A stretch of 64,000 nucleotides of DNA from Azospirillum soli (GCF_017876165.1 NZ_JAGINQ010000017.1:1-64000); one strand, 5' to 3'. Numbered from the stretch's first letter, positions 42,928 through 52,035 are shown. The notes: generated from the sequence alone by a model not told the origin. Program-made: numbers and translations.

Positions 42928-45075
42928 ATGGTTATGCCGCATCGCTCGCTCGTCAGTTCGGCCGATGGCCCCCCCGGATCGCTCCGCCTCCTGCGCCTGC
43001 TGCTGGCAGCGTCCGTGGTCGTCCCGCTGTCCCTGTTCGCGGCCATCGCGTGGCGCGATTACCTGGAGGTCCAGGCCGACGCCGAGCGCAACATCCGCAA
43101 GACCGTGCTGATCCTGCACGAGCACGTGCAGAAGGTGTTCGACACGGTGGAACAGGCGCTCGACCGCGTGGACGAACGGTCGCGGGGCATGGGCTGGGAG
43201 GAGATCCCCAGCTCCGAGTCGCTGCATCGCTACATGAAGACGCTGAGCGACGAGCTGCCGCAGGTCGGGTCGCTCGCGCTGGTCGATCCGCAGGGCTTTG
43301 TCCAGATCGTCAGCCGGGTCTTCCCGCTGGAGCCGCTGTATGTCGCCGACCGGGAGTATTTCCGGGCGCAACGGGAACGCGACCACGGCTTCCACGTCGG
43401 CGAGGCGCTGGTCAACCGCCGCACCGGGCGCCCCCAGTTCAACGTCAGCCGGCGGCGCACCAGCCCCGGCGGGCCGGACGGGGTTTTCGCCGGCACCCTG
43501 GTCGCCAGCATCCGGACCGACTATTTCGTCGAGTTCTACCGGCAAGTCGCGCAGGGCGAGAACGAGGCCATCTCCATCCTGCGCGAGGACGGAATGGTTC
43601 TGGCCCGCTACCCGGCGCTGGAGAGCGGCACGCCCTTGCGGCTCGGACCGGACGCGGTCTTCATGCGCGCCGTCGCCGAGGGGCGGCAGGACGGCGTCCA
43701 TCGCGGCCAGAGCCACGTCGACGGGATCGAGCGGATTTTCGGCTACAAGAGGGTCGCGCCCTATCCGGTCTATGTGTCCTACGGGGTGGCGCAAAGCGAC
43801 ATCACGGCGGCGTGGCTGCGCAACATGATGATGTACGCGGCCTTCGCCCTACCGGCGACGCTGGCGCTGGCGGTCATGTCGTGGCTGGCCATGCGCCGCG
43901 CCCGGCGCGAGACCGACGCGGTGCGCCGCTGGGCCGAGGAGGTGCGCAACCGCGAGCAGCTGGAGATCGCGCTGCGCCAAGCGCAGAAGCTGGAGGCGCT
44001 GGGCCAGCTGACCGGCGGGGTCGCCCACGACTTCAACAACCTGCTGACCGCCGCGCTGACCAACCTGCACCTGATGTCCCGCCACCTGCCGCAGGAGGCG
44101 GCGCGCCATCTGGACGGGGCCAACGCTGCGCTGGACCGGGCGAAGAAGCTGACCGGGCAGCTTCTGGCCTTTTCCCGGCAGGAGGCGGTCAACCCGACGG
44201 TGGTGGATCTGGGCGACAGCCTGCGCGGGATGGCGAACCTGCTGGAACGCTCCATCCGTGCCGACATCGCGCTGGACTGGGATCTGGCACCTCTGCCCAT
44301 GGCGGTGGAGGTCGATCCGGTGCAGCTGGAAATGGTCGTGCTGAACCTCGTGATCAACGCCCGCGACGCCATGCCGGGAGGCGGGCGCATCCGCATTTCG
44401 GCCCGGCCGGCGGGTGATTCGCCAACGGGGGGCGTTGTGATGCTTGAAGTCGCGGACACCGGCCAGGGCATGCCGCCCGAGGTGCAGGCCCGTGCCTTCG
44501 AGCCCTTCTTCACCACCAAGAGCGACGGGAAGGGCACGGGACTGGGGCTGTCGATGGTCTACGGATTCGCCCGCCAGTCGGGGGGCAACGCCGAGATCGA
44601 GAGCACGCCCGGCCGCGGCACGCTGATCCGCATCGCCCTGCCCGCCACCACCAAGCGCCCGGTCGCCGAACCGGCGGCCCCGGAAGCGGCGCGCGGCGGG
44701 CCGGAGCATGTGCGGGTGCTGGTCGTGGAGGACAACGCGCTGGTCCTGATGGCGACGGTGGAGGGGCTGGCGCAGGAAGGCTTCGACGTGCTGACCGCCG
44801 ACCACGGCGCCGAGGCGCTGGAGGTGCTGGAGCGCGAATCGGGAATCGATGTGGTGGTGTCGGACGTGGTCATGCCCTACGGGGTGTCGGGGATCGACCT
44901 TGCCCGCCGGGTGCATGAGCGCTGGCCGCACATTCGGGTGCTGCTGATCTCCGGCTACAGCCCGGAGTCGCTGACCGGCCTGGGCGCGGACACCGCCGTT
45001 CTGCCGAAGCCCTTCACGCCCGACCAGCTGGCCGGGCGCATCCGCACGCTGCTGGCGTCGGCTCAGGCCGTGTAA
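42928..45075 (+). CDS. Hybrid histidine kinase with Cache sensor domain
   Basis: A 715-residue membrane kinase. Membrane helices near 20-42 and 300-322 bracket a double-Cache/PDC-type periplasmic sensor (YVADREYFRAQRERDHG and RRTGRPQFNVSRR are typical). Then a phosphoacceptor helix with GGVAHDFNNLL (His about 366), an HATPase domain (NLVINARDAMPGGG, then GTGLGLSMVYGFARQSGG) and a C-terminal receiver domain (about 595-710; Asp about 646 in VVVSDVVMP). It senses a small molecule and signals through its own receiver; no separate response regulator is adjacent. ATG at 42928 is preferred over a TTG at 42913. Confidence 0.93.
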   Translation: MVMPHRSLVSSADGPPGSLRLLRLLLAASVVVPLSLFAAIAWRDYLEVQADAERNIRKTVLILHEHVQKVFDTVEQALDRVDERSRGMGWEEIPSSESLHRYMKTLSDELPQVGSLALVDPQGFVQIVSRVFPLEPLYVADREYFRAQRERDHGFHVGEALVNRRTGRPQFNVSRRRTSPGGPDGVFAGTLVASIRTDYFVEFYRQVAQGENEAISILREDGMVLARYPALESGTPLRLGPDAVFMRAVAEGRQDGVHRGQSHVDGIERIFGYKRVAPYPVYVSYGVAQSDITAAWLRNMMMYAAFALPATLALAVMSWLAMRRARRETDAVRRWAEEVRNREQLEIALRQAQKLEALGQLTGGVAHDFNNLLTAALTNLHLMSRHLPQEAARHLDGANAALDRAKKLTGQLLAFSRQEAVNPTVVDLGDSLRGMANLLERSIRADIALDWDLAPLPMAVEVDPVQLEMVVLNLVINARDAMPGGGRIRISARPAGDSPTGGVVMLEVADTGQGMPPEVQARAFEPFFTTKSDGKGTGLGLSMVYGFARQSGGNAEIESTPGRGTLIRIALPATTKRPVAEPAAPEAARGGPEHVRVLVVEDNALVLMATVEGLAQEGFDVLTADHGAEALEVLERESGIDVVVSDVVMPYGVSGIDLARRVHERWPHIRVLLISGYSPESLTGLGADTAVLPKPFTPDQLAGRIRTLLASAQAV

Positions 45076-45137
45076 GTCCGGGCCACGTAGATCCGGGCCA
45101 TGCAAATCCAGGCCGCGCAAATCCAGGCGGCGTGACG
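45063..45137. repeat. 15-bp imperfect tandem repeat crossing the kinase stop codon
   Basis: Five units of 15 bases with consensus CCGGGCCATGCAAAT (45063-45077, 45078-45092, 45093-45107, 45108-45122, 45123-45137). The stop of the hybrid kinase (45073-45075) lies inside the first unit, so the last codons come from the repeat. Confidence 0.75.
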
Positions 45138-45141
45138 ACCG

Positions 45142-45303
45142 TCACATCAGCACGCTGATGAACATCGGCAGCCACAACGCCAGCGACCAGAGGAGGCCGA
45201 GGAAGATCCCCTGCGTCAGGTCGGTGAAGGTCGGTTCGGCAAGGGAATGGAGGCGCCAGATGGCTTCGCGGTCCTTGGTCCGTTCCGGCTGAGCGTCGTG
45301 CAT
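45142..45303 (-). CDS. Small single-span membrane protein, 53 residues
   Basis: MHDAQPERTKDREAIWRLHS is followed by one hydrophobic helix (about 32-50, FLGLLWSLALWLPMFISV). GAGAAGG precedes the ATG at 45303. A longer frame upstream runs through a terminator hairpin and is not credible. Small proteins of this shape are often hypothetical in related genomes. It is convergent with the hybrid kinase gene. Function unknown. Confidence 0.55.
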   Translation of the reverse strand: MHDAQPERTKDREAIWRLHSLAEPTFTDLTQGIFLGLLWSLALWLPMFISVLM

Positions 45304-45466
45304 GGCGTGCCCTTCTCGTGCTGTCGGACAGTCGGCGTTCGTCTTGCCGCAGTCGTCTTCCACAGAACCATCGAACGCGGCTGCGGTTCCGCATTGCACA
45401 TAAGATGGGGGAGCGTCGCGCCCAACGGTCCCGAAGGAAGAACCCCCTTTCGAGTGGGGACAATGA

Positions 45467-45498
45467 AAAACCCCTCTTCCATGGGGAAGAGGGGTTTT
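45467..45498 (-). terminator. Terminator downstream of the 77-residue gene
   Basis: AAAACCCCTCTTCC (45467-45480) pairs with GGAAGAGGGGTTTT (45485-45498), with T-runs on both sides. It lies about 75 bases after the stop of the gene 45575-45808 on the minus strand. Confidence 0.8.
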
Positions 45499-45574
45499 CG
45501 AAAGCGGTGCCCCCAAGCGATGCCGCCACACGATGCCTCGGTGGAGACGACCTGGGGGTTTGCCGGCCCGTGCG

Positions 45575-45808
45575 TTACTTGCCCGGACGGATCACCGGGG
45601 TCAGCTGGTCGCCCCAGTTGCCCGACGCGTTGTGATAGCGGGCGGTGCGCATCAGCTCGACCGTGATGCCGGCCTCCACGGCCTTGACGACGGCGTCGTT
45701 CAGGCGGTGCAGGTTGTTGGCGATGATGCGGATGGCGCTTTCCTGCTCCGGCGTCAGCTCCGAACGGTCGTCCGGCGGCGCGTCCTGGAAACCCGATTGG
45801 TTAGTCAT
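45575..45808 (-). CDS. Small hypothetical protein, 77 residues
   Basis: Acidic start (MTNQSGFQDAPPDDRSELT), then a helix (EQESAIRIIANNLHRLNDAVVKAVEAG) and a conserved-looking WGDQLTPVIRP tail. No membrane span. GAAGGAA precedes the ATG at 45808. It is divergent from the HIBADH-family gene. I do not recognise a family. Confidence 0.75.
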   Translation of the reverse strand: MTNQSGFQDAPPDDRSELTPEQESAIRIIANNLHRLNDAVVKAVEAGITVELMRTARYHNASGNWGDQLTPVIRPGK

Positions 45809-46044
45809 GCGGTGTTCCTTCCCTCGTTCTCTGGCGGCGTCAGGCCTGAATACGTCTTAACACATCGTGCGCCGGGAGCAAGGGCGCGGCGAGACAACCT
45901 CATTCGAAAGATCCATGCGCCGGAGCGGCATCCCCCCGCATCGGACTTTCGTCAGCGGGCGTTTGATCGGGGAAGAAGTTCGGCCTACCCTGCGCCGCAA
46001 TGAACCGAACGGCACCACGCCGAACAAAGACAAACGAGGGGAAC

Positions 46045-46953
46045 ATGGCTGAAACCGCGCCCGAATCCGGGACAACCGAATCCGGAACGACCGGGTCCAG
46101 AACCGTCGCCTTCCTGGGGCTTGGCACCATGGGCTTTCCCATGGCCGGGCATCTCGCCAAGGCCGGGCACCGGGTCACCGTCTACAACCGGACGGCGGCC
46201 AAGGCCGACGCCTGGGTGGCCAAATTCGGGGGCGTGAAGGCGGCTACACCGGCCGAGGCCGCCAAGGGGGCCGAGGTGGTGTTACTGTGCGTCGGCGGCG
46301 ACGACGACGTGCGTGAGGTGGTCGGCGCGGTGCTGGGTGCGATGCAGCCGGGGGCGGTGATCGCCGACCATTCCACCGTTTCGGCCGAGGTGTCGCGGGA
46401 GATGGACGCGGCGGCGCGGGCCAAGGGCCTGTTCTTCCTGGACGCGCCGGTGTCCGGTGGTCAGGCTGGGGCGGAGAACGGCGTGCTGACGGTGATGGTC
46501 GGCGGTGATGCGGCGGCGTTCGAGCGCGCCCGGCCGCTGATGGCCTGCTACGGCCGGTCGGTCACGCACATGGGTGCGTCGGGCGCCGGGCAGCTGACCA
46601 AGATGGTCAACCAGATCTGCATCGCCGGGCTGGTCCAGGCGCTGGCCGAGGGCATGTCCTTCGCGCAGAAGGCCGGGCTGGACGGGCACAAGGTGGTGGA
46701 CGTGATCTCCAAGGGCGCCGCGCAGTCCTGGCAGATGGAGAATCGCGGCAAGACCATGCTGGACGACAAGTTCGACTTCGGCTTCGCCGTGGACTGGATG
46801 CGCAAGGATCTGGGCATCGTGCTGGACGAGGCGCGGCGCAACGGGGCCACGCTGCCGGTGACGGCTCTGGTGGACCAGTTCTACGCCGAGGTGCAGGCCA
46901 TGGGGGGCAACCGGCTGGACACGTCGAGCCTGATGAAGCGCATGAGGCGGTGA
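46045..46953 (+). CDS. NAD(P)-dependent 3-hydroxyisobutyrate dehydrogenase-family protein
   Basis: A 302-residue beta-hydroxyacid dehydrogenase. Rossmann motif VAFLGLGTMGFPMAGHLAKAG (GLGTMG at 25-30), substrate-binding DAPVSGGQAGAENG (133-146) and catalytic Lys186 in GAGQLTKMVNQI. The N-terminal 20 residues carry a repeated SGTTxSGTT stretch. Family members oxidise 3-hydroxyisobutyrate, tartronate semialdehyde (reverse) or related acids; the exact substrate is not decided by sequence. ATG at 46045 follows GAGGGG. Confidence 0.92.
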   Translation: MAETAPESGTTESGTTGSRTVAFLGLGTMGFPMAGHLAKAGHRVTVYNRTAAKADAWVAKFGGVKAATPAEAAKGAEVVLLCVGGDDDVREVVGAVLGAMQPGAVIADHSTVSAEVSREMDAAARAKGLFFLDAPVSGGQAGAENGVLTVMVGGDAAAFERARPLMACYGRSVTHMGASGAGQLTKMVNQICIAGLVQALAEGMSFAQKAGLDGHKVVDVISKGAAQSWQMENRGKTMLDDKFDFGFAVDWMRKDLGIVLDEARRNGATLPVTALVDQFYAEVQAMGGNRLDTSSLMKRMRR

Positions 46954-46983
46954 GGGGATAAGCGCGGGCGTCGCCGGGGGTTT

Positions 46984-47075
46984 TTCACCACCAAGACACC
47001 AAGGCACCAAGAAGCCACGGCTTAAAGAGGGCGAGGATTCTTGGTGCCTTGGTGCCTTGGTGCCTTGGTGGTGAA
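46984..47075. repeat. Large imperfect hairpin of CACCAAGG units
   Basis: Left arm (46984-47013) reads as ACCAAGACACCAAGGCACCA with flanks; right arm (47038-47075) is its complement built from repeated CCTTGGTG and is one unit longer. Arms of about 30 bases around a 24-base loop could form a long stem. It lies between convergent genes and belongs to a repeat class often seen in high-GC genomes. Confidence 0.8.
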
Positions 47076-47112
47076 TCCTCGGCGCTGCGGCGCTGGTCCG
47101 GCCTTCGGCCGC

Positions 47113-47155
47113 CCCCTCATCCCAACCCTTCTCCCCAGGGGGGGAGAAGGGCTTT
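47113..47155. repeat. GC-rich palindromic repeat
   Basis: CCCCCTCATCCCAA is followed by the stem CCCTTCTCCCC (47126-47136) / GGGGAGAAGGG (47141-47151) and CTTTTC. Same family as 10745-10769. It sits right against the stop of the HEAT-ACT gene at 47156 and may serve as its transcript end on the minus strand. Confidence 0.65.
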
Positions 47156-48106
47156 TCAGCGGATGATGGTGCAGACGCGGGTCAGGGTGTCGGCGGCGCG
47201 GTCGAGGTCTTCGGCGCGGACGAGGATGTAGTCGGTGTCGTAGGTGGACATCGCGAAGATCGAAATGCGCGCCTGGGCCAGCGGCACGGCGATGCGCGCG
47301 AGGACGCCGAACAGGGAGAAGTCCAGGGGGCCTTCCACCTTGAAGGCGCGCCAGCCGCGTTCGACCTTCACGGTGTCGGGCACGCGGTCCTCGCGGCAGA
47401 GGATCGACAGTTCCTCGCCCGTGCGGGTCGCGCTGACCAGAGGGTCGGTCCAGTCGAGCCAAGCTGGCAGGCCGTTGCCGGGGGACAGGCGTGCAACGGC
47501 CAAACGGTCGGGGAGGACGGACAGGGTGAGGGCGTCCGATTCCTCTTGGATGAGGGCGGCGTCCAGGGTTGCCTGATCGACTTCGAACGGTTTCAGGATG
47601 CGGCGGGCGCGGGCGGCGAGCGACGGGATGCCGGAGCGCATGGCGCGGCCCAGCATGTCCGCCGCCGTGGGGCGCAGGTCGGGGGCGCTTGCCGCCAGAT
47701 CGACCATGGCCTGGAGCGCCGAGGTCTGCACGATGCGGCTGGCGCTGGTTTCGAACCACTCCAGAAGGAGGGTCGCCGCGCGGCCGCGCTGCGCGTCGGT
47801 CAGGGTCAGGCGCGGGATGATCTGGGCGAGGTGCCAGCGCACCTCCGCCTGATCGATGGCCGCCGCGTCGGTCAGCAGGCGTTCGGCAAAGGCGTCCAGC
47901 GGGCGGGCGTCGCCGCGCGACACACGTTCCAGCGCGTCGGCAGCGCGCATGCGCACGCCAGCATCCTCGGCGAACAGGCAGCCGACCAGTTCCGGCAGGC
48001 GCCTGAGGTCGGCGGCGACCGCCTCGGCCACTGTGGGGGCGTCGCCGATGGTCCGGCGGTCGCCCAGCGCGAGGGCCTTCGCCAGATCGCTCCCGTTCTT
48101 GACCAT
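47156..48106 (-). CDS. HEAT-like repeat / ACT domain fusion protein
   Basis: A 316-residue protein. Residues 1-190 are short helices with the spacing of HEAT-type repeats and look like the DUF2336-type N-terminus (GVRMRAADALERVSRGDARPLDAFAERLL). Residues 200-316 match the CASTOR1-like/ACT fold: TLSVLPDRLAVARLSPG, then GWRAFKVEGPLDFSLFGVLARIAVPLAQARISIFAMSTYDTDYILV. The C-terminal domain usually exists as a separate small amino-acid sensor. It starts three bases after the mfd stop, so is surely in the mfd operon. No role is established; sensing of an amino acid that affects a partner is inference. Confidence 0.8.
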   Translation of the reverse strand: MVKNGSDLAKALALGDRRTIGDAPTVAEAVAADLRRLPELVGCLFAEDAGVRMRAADALERVSRGDARPLDAFAERLLTDAAAIDQAEVRWHLAQIIPRLTLTDAQRGRAATLLLEWFETSASRIVQTSALQAMVDLAASAPDLRPTAADMLGRAMRSGIPSLAARARRILKPFEVDQATLDAALIQEESDALTLSVLPDRLAVARLSPGNGLPAWLDWTDPLVSATRTGEELSILCREDRVPDTVKVERGWRAFKVEGPLDFSLFGVLARIAVPLAQARISIFAMSTYDTDYILVRAEDLDRAADTLTRVCTIIR

Positions 48107-48109
48107 CCG

Positions 48110-51100
48110 TTACCGCCGGCCGAAGGGGCGCGCCGGGATGTTCCGGCCGAACTTGGAGCCGGCCTTGAGCGCGTTGGGCCGGGGCGGCGGTGGAGGGGGT
48201 GGCGGGGGCGGAGGCTCGCCCTTCGGCACCGCCTCGCCGGCCGCCATGGCCGCGAGATCCTTCATCAGCCGGTGCACGCCGCGCACGCGCTGCGCCTCGT
48301 CGGTCCAGTCGCGGGTGTAGACCAGCTTGTGGTCGGGGCGCAGCTTCATCAGGCTCATCTGCTGGCTGATGTAGGTCAGCAGCTTGGCCGGTTCCGCGTA
48401 GCTGTTGCCGTGGAAGGTCAGCACCGCGCCCTTCGGCCCGGCGTCCACCCGCTCCACCCCCGCCTGCCGGCAGAGCTGCTTGATGGTCACCACGTCCAGC
48501 AGGTTCTCCACCTCGGTCGGCAGCTTGCCGAAGCGGTCGATCAGTTCGGCGGCGAAGCCGTCCACCTCCGCCCGGTCCACCAGCTCCGCGATGCGGCGGT
48601 AGAGGGAGAGACGCACGGTGAGGTCGGTGACGTAGCTTTCCGGAATCAGGACCGGGGTGCCCAGGTTGATCTGCGGCGTCCAGGCCTGCGCCTCCGCCCC
48701 GGCGGGCACCTGCCCGTCCATGCCGGCGCGGGCGGTGGCGACGGCCTCCTCCAGCATGTGCTGGTAGAGTTCGACGCCGACCTCCTTGACGTGGCCGGAC
48801 TGCTCCTCGCCCAGCAGGTTGCCCGCACCACGGATGTCCATGTCGTGGCTGGCCAGCTGGAAGCCGGCGCCCAGGCTGTCGAGCGTCTCGATGACGTGCA
48901 GGCGCTGCTGCGCCGTGCCGGTCAGCGGCTTGTTCGGGGCATAGGTCAGGTAGGCGTAGCCGCGCACCTTCGACCGGCCGACGCGGCCACGGATCTGGTA
49001 GAGCTGCGCCAGACCGAACATGTCCGCGCGGTGCACGATCAGCGTGTTGGCGTTGGGGATGTCGATGCCGCTTTCGATGATGTTGGTCGCCAGCAGCACC
49101 TCGAACTTGCCCTCGTCGAAGGCGGTCATGACGTCTTCGAGTTCGCTGGCCGGCATCTGGCCGTGGGCGGTGACGATCTTCACCTCCGGCACCAGCTCGC
49201 GCACGCGCTCGGCGACCTTGGGCAGGTCCTCGACGCGCGGGCAGACGTAGAAGGTCTGGCCGCCGCGATAGTGCTCGCGCAGGATCGCCTCGCGCACCAC
49301 GACCGGATCGTAGGGCAGGACGAAGGTGCGCACCGCGAGGCGGTCCACCGGCGGGGTGGCGATCAGCGACAGCTCGCGCACGCCGCTCAGGGCCATTTGC
49401 AGGGTGCGCGGGATCGGCGTGGCGGTCAGGGTCAGGACGTGCACGTCGGCGCGCAGTTCCTTCAGCCGCTCCTTCTGCTTGACGCCGAAGTGCTGCTCCT
49501 CGTCCACGATGACCATGCCCAGGCGCTTGAACTGCACGCCCTTGCCCAGCAGGGCGTGGGTGCCGATGACGATGTCGGCGGTGCCCTCCGTCAGCTCCTG
49601 CTTGACCTTGGTCTGCTCCTTCGGCGTCACCATGCGGGACAGCTGCACCACGCGCAGCGGCAGGCCGGCGAAGCGCGTCGTGAAGGTCTTGAAGTGCTGG
49701 CGGGCCAGGAGTGTGGTGGGCACGACGACGGCGACCTGCTGGCCGCTCATCGCGACCATCAGGGCGGCGCGCAGCGCCACCTCCGTCTTGCCGAAGCCGA
49801 CGTCGCCGCAAACGAGGCGGTCCATGGGACGGCCGGACGCCAGATCGCCGAAGACCTCCTCGATGGCCTTCAGCTGGTCTTCCGTTTCCGGGTAAGGGAA
49901 GCGGGCGGCGAATTCCTGGTAGATGCCCTCCGGCGTGTAGACCGGGTCGGCGCGCTTCAGCATGCGCTCGGCGGCGATCTTCAGCAGCGCCTCGGCCATG
50001 TCCTTCAGGCGCTTCTTGACGCGGGCCTTGCGGCCCTGCCAGCCGGCGCCGCCCAGCTTGTCCAGCTGCGCGTGCGCGTCCTCCGACCCGTAGCGGGTCA
50101 GCACCTCGATGTTCTCGACGGGGACGTAGAGCTTGTCGCCGCCCTCGTAGATCAGGCGCAGGCAGTCGTGCGGCGCGCCGGAGACCTCCAGCGTCTCCAA
50201 CCCGTCGTAGCGGCCGATGCCGTGGTCCATGTGCACGACCAGATCGCCCGCAGTCAGGGCGGTGTGCTCGGCGATGAAGTTGGCGGCCTTGCGCTTCTTC
50301 TTGGCGGTGGGGCGGACGAGGCGGTCGCCCAGGATGTCCTGTTCGGTGATAACCGCGAGGTCGGCCGAGGTGAAGCCGTGCTCCAGCCCCAGCACCACCA
50401 TGCCGGTGATGCCCCGGTCGAAGCGGCGCACCTCCTCGATGGTTTCGGCCGGCTCCAGCCCCTCGATCCCGTGGTCGCCCAGCACGGTCATCAGGCGGTC
50501 GCGCGAGCCCGCCGAGTAGCCGGCCACCAGCACCCGCCGCCCATCCGCGCGCAGGGCACGGATGTGGTCCTTCACCGCGTCGAAGACGTTCACGTCGGGG
50601 CGGTTGCGCTCCTCCGCGAAGTCGTGGCCGCGCCGGCCGCCAGCGTCCACCGTGCCCATGATGCCGGGCGGCGTGCCGAAGGGCTGGAGCTGCGCCACGG
50701 CGTGGGCGGCCAGAAGGTCGTCCCAGGCCTGCGCGTCGAGGAACATCATGCCGACCGACACCGGCTTGTAGACCGGGGAGCCCGCCCGCTTCTCGATGGT
50801 CATCATGCCTTCGCGCGAGGCGTGGAAGTCCGCCACCTGGGCGATTCGCGAATCGCGCGATTCCGTCGCCTGATGGTCCAGCGACACGATGGCCCGGGGC
50901 ATGTAGGACAGCACCGTGTCCATGCTCTCGTGGAACAGGGGCAGCCAGTGTTCCATGCCGCCGTACTTGCGCCCGGCGCTGATCGCCTCGTAGAGCGGGT
51001 CGTCGTCGGTGATGGCGCCGAACAGCTCGCGGTAGCCGGAGCGGAAGCGGGCGATGCTCGCCTCGTCCAGGAAGACCTCGGACATCGGCTTCAGGTCGAT

Positions 51101-51736
51101 GCCGTCGCGCTTGTCGGTGGTCCGCTGCGACATGGGGTCGAAGCTGCGCACTGCCTCCAGCTCGTCGCCGAACAGGTCGAGGCGCAGCGGCTCCTCCGTG
51201 CCCGGCGGGAACAGGTCCACGATGCCGCCGCGAATGGCGAACTCGCCGGGTTCGCGCACCGTCTGGGCGCGGGTGTAGCCGTTGTCGGCGAGGTAGCGCT
51301 GGAGCCGCTCCAGGTCGATGCGGTCGCGCACCTTGGCCGAGAAGACCGCGCTGCGGAAGGCGGCGCGCGGCGGCACCTTCTGCAAAACGGCGTTGACGGT
51401 GGTCAGCACCACCAGGGGGCCGGAGTCGGCCTTGCGGTCGAGCAGGCGGGTCAGCGTGTCGATGCGCTTCGCCACGATGCCGCCGTTGGGCGACACGCGG
51501 TCGTAGGGCAGGCAGTCCCAGGCGGGGAAGACCTGCACCTCCAGCCCCGGCGCGAAGAAGGCCAGCGCCTCCGCCAGCAGGGCGGCGCGGGAGTCGTCCA
51601 GAGCGACGTGCAGAACGCCCCCCGCCCCCGCCCGCTTGGCGAGGTCGGCGAGCACGCGGGCGTCGAAGCCTTCCGGCGCGCCGCCGACCAGCAGGCGGCC
51701 GGAGCGTCCGGGTTGCAACTGATCGAAGCTGGGCAA
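48110..51736 (-). CDS. mfd: Transcription-repair coupling factor Mfd
   Basis: A 1208-residue translocase that removes stalled RNA polymerase and recruits UvrA. Order: UvrB-like N-terminus, RNA polymerase-interacting domain (GDLVVHMDHGIGRYDGLETL), helicase motor with GDVGFGKTEVALRAALMVA, DEEQHFGVKQKE, LTATPIPRTLQMAL and QIRGRVGRS, then the C-terminal TRCF domain. The end is a proline run (PPPPPPPPPPRPN) before a basic tail. The start is a TTG at 51736 with GAAGG upstream; no ATG fits. sdhE lies 11 bases upstream and the HEAT-ACT gene three bases downstream. Confidence 0.97.
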   Translation of the reverse strand: MPSFDQLQPGRSGRLLVGGAPEGFDARVLADLAKRAGAGGVLHVALDDSRAALLAEALAFFAPGLEVQVFPAWDCLPYDRVSPNGGIVAKRIDTLTRLLDRKADSGPLVVLTTVNAVLQKVPPRAAFRSAVFSAKVRDRIDLERLQRYLADNGYTRAQTVREPGEFAIRGGIVDLFPPGTEEPLRLDLFGDELEAVRSFDPMSQRTTDKRDGIDLKPMSEVFLDEASIARFRSGYRELFGAITDDDPLYEAISAGRKYGGMEHWLPLFHESMDTVLSYMPRAIVSLDHQATESRDSRIAQVADFHASREGMMTIEKRAGSPVYKPVSVGMMFLDAQAWDDLLAAHAVAQLQPFGTPPGIMGTVDAGGRRGHDFAEERNRPDVNVFDAVKDHIRALRADGRRVLVAGYSAGSRDRLMTVLGDHGIEGLEPAETIEEVRRFDRGITGMVVLGLEHGFTSADLAVITEQDILGDRLVRPTAKKKRKAANFIAEHTALTAGDLVVHMDHGIGRYDGLETLEVSGAPHDCLRLIYEGGDKLYVPVENIEVLTRYGSEDAHAQLDKLGGAGWQGRKARVKKRLKDMAEALLKIAAERMLKRADPVYTPEGIYQEFAARFPYPETEDQLKAIEEVFGDLASGRPMDRLVCGDVGFGKTEVALRAALMVAMSGQQVAVVVPTTLLARQHFKTFTTRFAGLPLRVVQLSRMVTPKEQTKVKQELTEGTADIVIGTHALLGKGVQFKRLGMVIVDEEQHFGVKQKERLKELRADVHVLTLTATPIPRTLQMALSGVRELSLIATPPVDRLAVRTFVLPYDPVVVREAILREHYRGGQTFYVCPRVEDLPKVAERVRELVPEVKIVTAHGQMPASELEDVMTAFDEGKFEVLLATNIIESGIDIPNANTLIVHRADMFGLAQLYQIRGRVGRSKVRGYAYLTYAPNKPLTGTAQQRLHVIETLDSLGAGFQLASHDMDIRGAGNLLGEEQSGHVKEVGVELYQHMLEEAVATARAGMDGQVPAGAEAQAWTPQINLGTPVLIPESYVTDLTVRLSLYRRIAELVDRAEVDGFAAELIDRFGKLPTEVENLLDVVTIKQLCRQAGVERVDAGPKGAVLTFHGNSYAEPAKLLTYISQQMSLMKLRPDHKLVYTRDWTDEAQRVRGVHRLMKDLAAMAAGEAVPKGEPPPPPPPPPPPRPNALKAGSKFGRNIPARPFGRR

Positions 51737-51747
51737 GGGTGAAACCT

Positions 51748-52035
51748 TCAGGAACCCTGTCGGGGCGTGAACTTGAACTTCGTCAACAGCCGCATGACGT
51801 CGTTGTCATGCTCGGCCGGAACCGGCTCGCGGCCGGTCATCCAGTTATAGAGATCGGGGTCGCTGAGTTCCAGGAGCGCCTCGTACCGGTCGAGCTGGCC
51901 ATGGTCGAAATCCGGCACATGCGCGTCGGCGAAGCTGCCCATCAGCAGGTCCATCTCGCGCATGCCACGGTGCCAGGAGCGGAAGCGCAGCCGCTTGCGC
52001 CGGTTCTCAAGGGATTCAGTCCGGTCGTTCGTCAT
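51748..52035 (-). CDS. sdhE: Succinate dehydrogenase assembly factor SdhE
   Basis: A 95-residue SdhE/SDHAF2 protein that helps attach FAD covalently to SdhA. The family block RRKRLRFRSWHRGMREMDLLMGSF contains the RGxxE motif (Arg23-Gly24-Met-Arg-Glu27). Later LELSDPDLYNWMTGREPVP is also typical. It precedes mfd by 11 bases, a linkage seen in several Alphaproteobacteria. Confidence 0.95.
   Translation of the reverse strand: MTNDRTESLENRRKRLRFRSWHRGMREMDLLMGSFADAHVPDFDHGQLDRYEALLELSDPDLYNWMTGREPVPAEHDNDVMRLLTKFKFTPRQGS

Noticed and set aside
45304..45531. Extension of the 53-residue membrane protein upstream
   Set aside because: It reads through the terminator hairpin at 45467-45498 and is Cys/Gly/Pro-rich noise.
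47546..51742. A 1398-codon open frame on the plus strand opposite mfd
   Set aside because: It is an antisense shadow caused by strong GC at codon position 3. Its product is Val/His/Gln/Arg/Asp-rich with no motifs, and the minus strand clearly encodes full-length Mfd.
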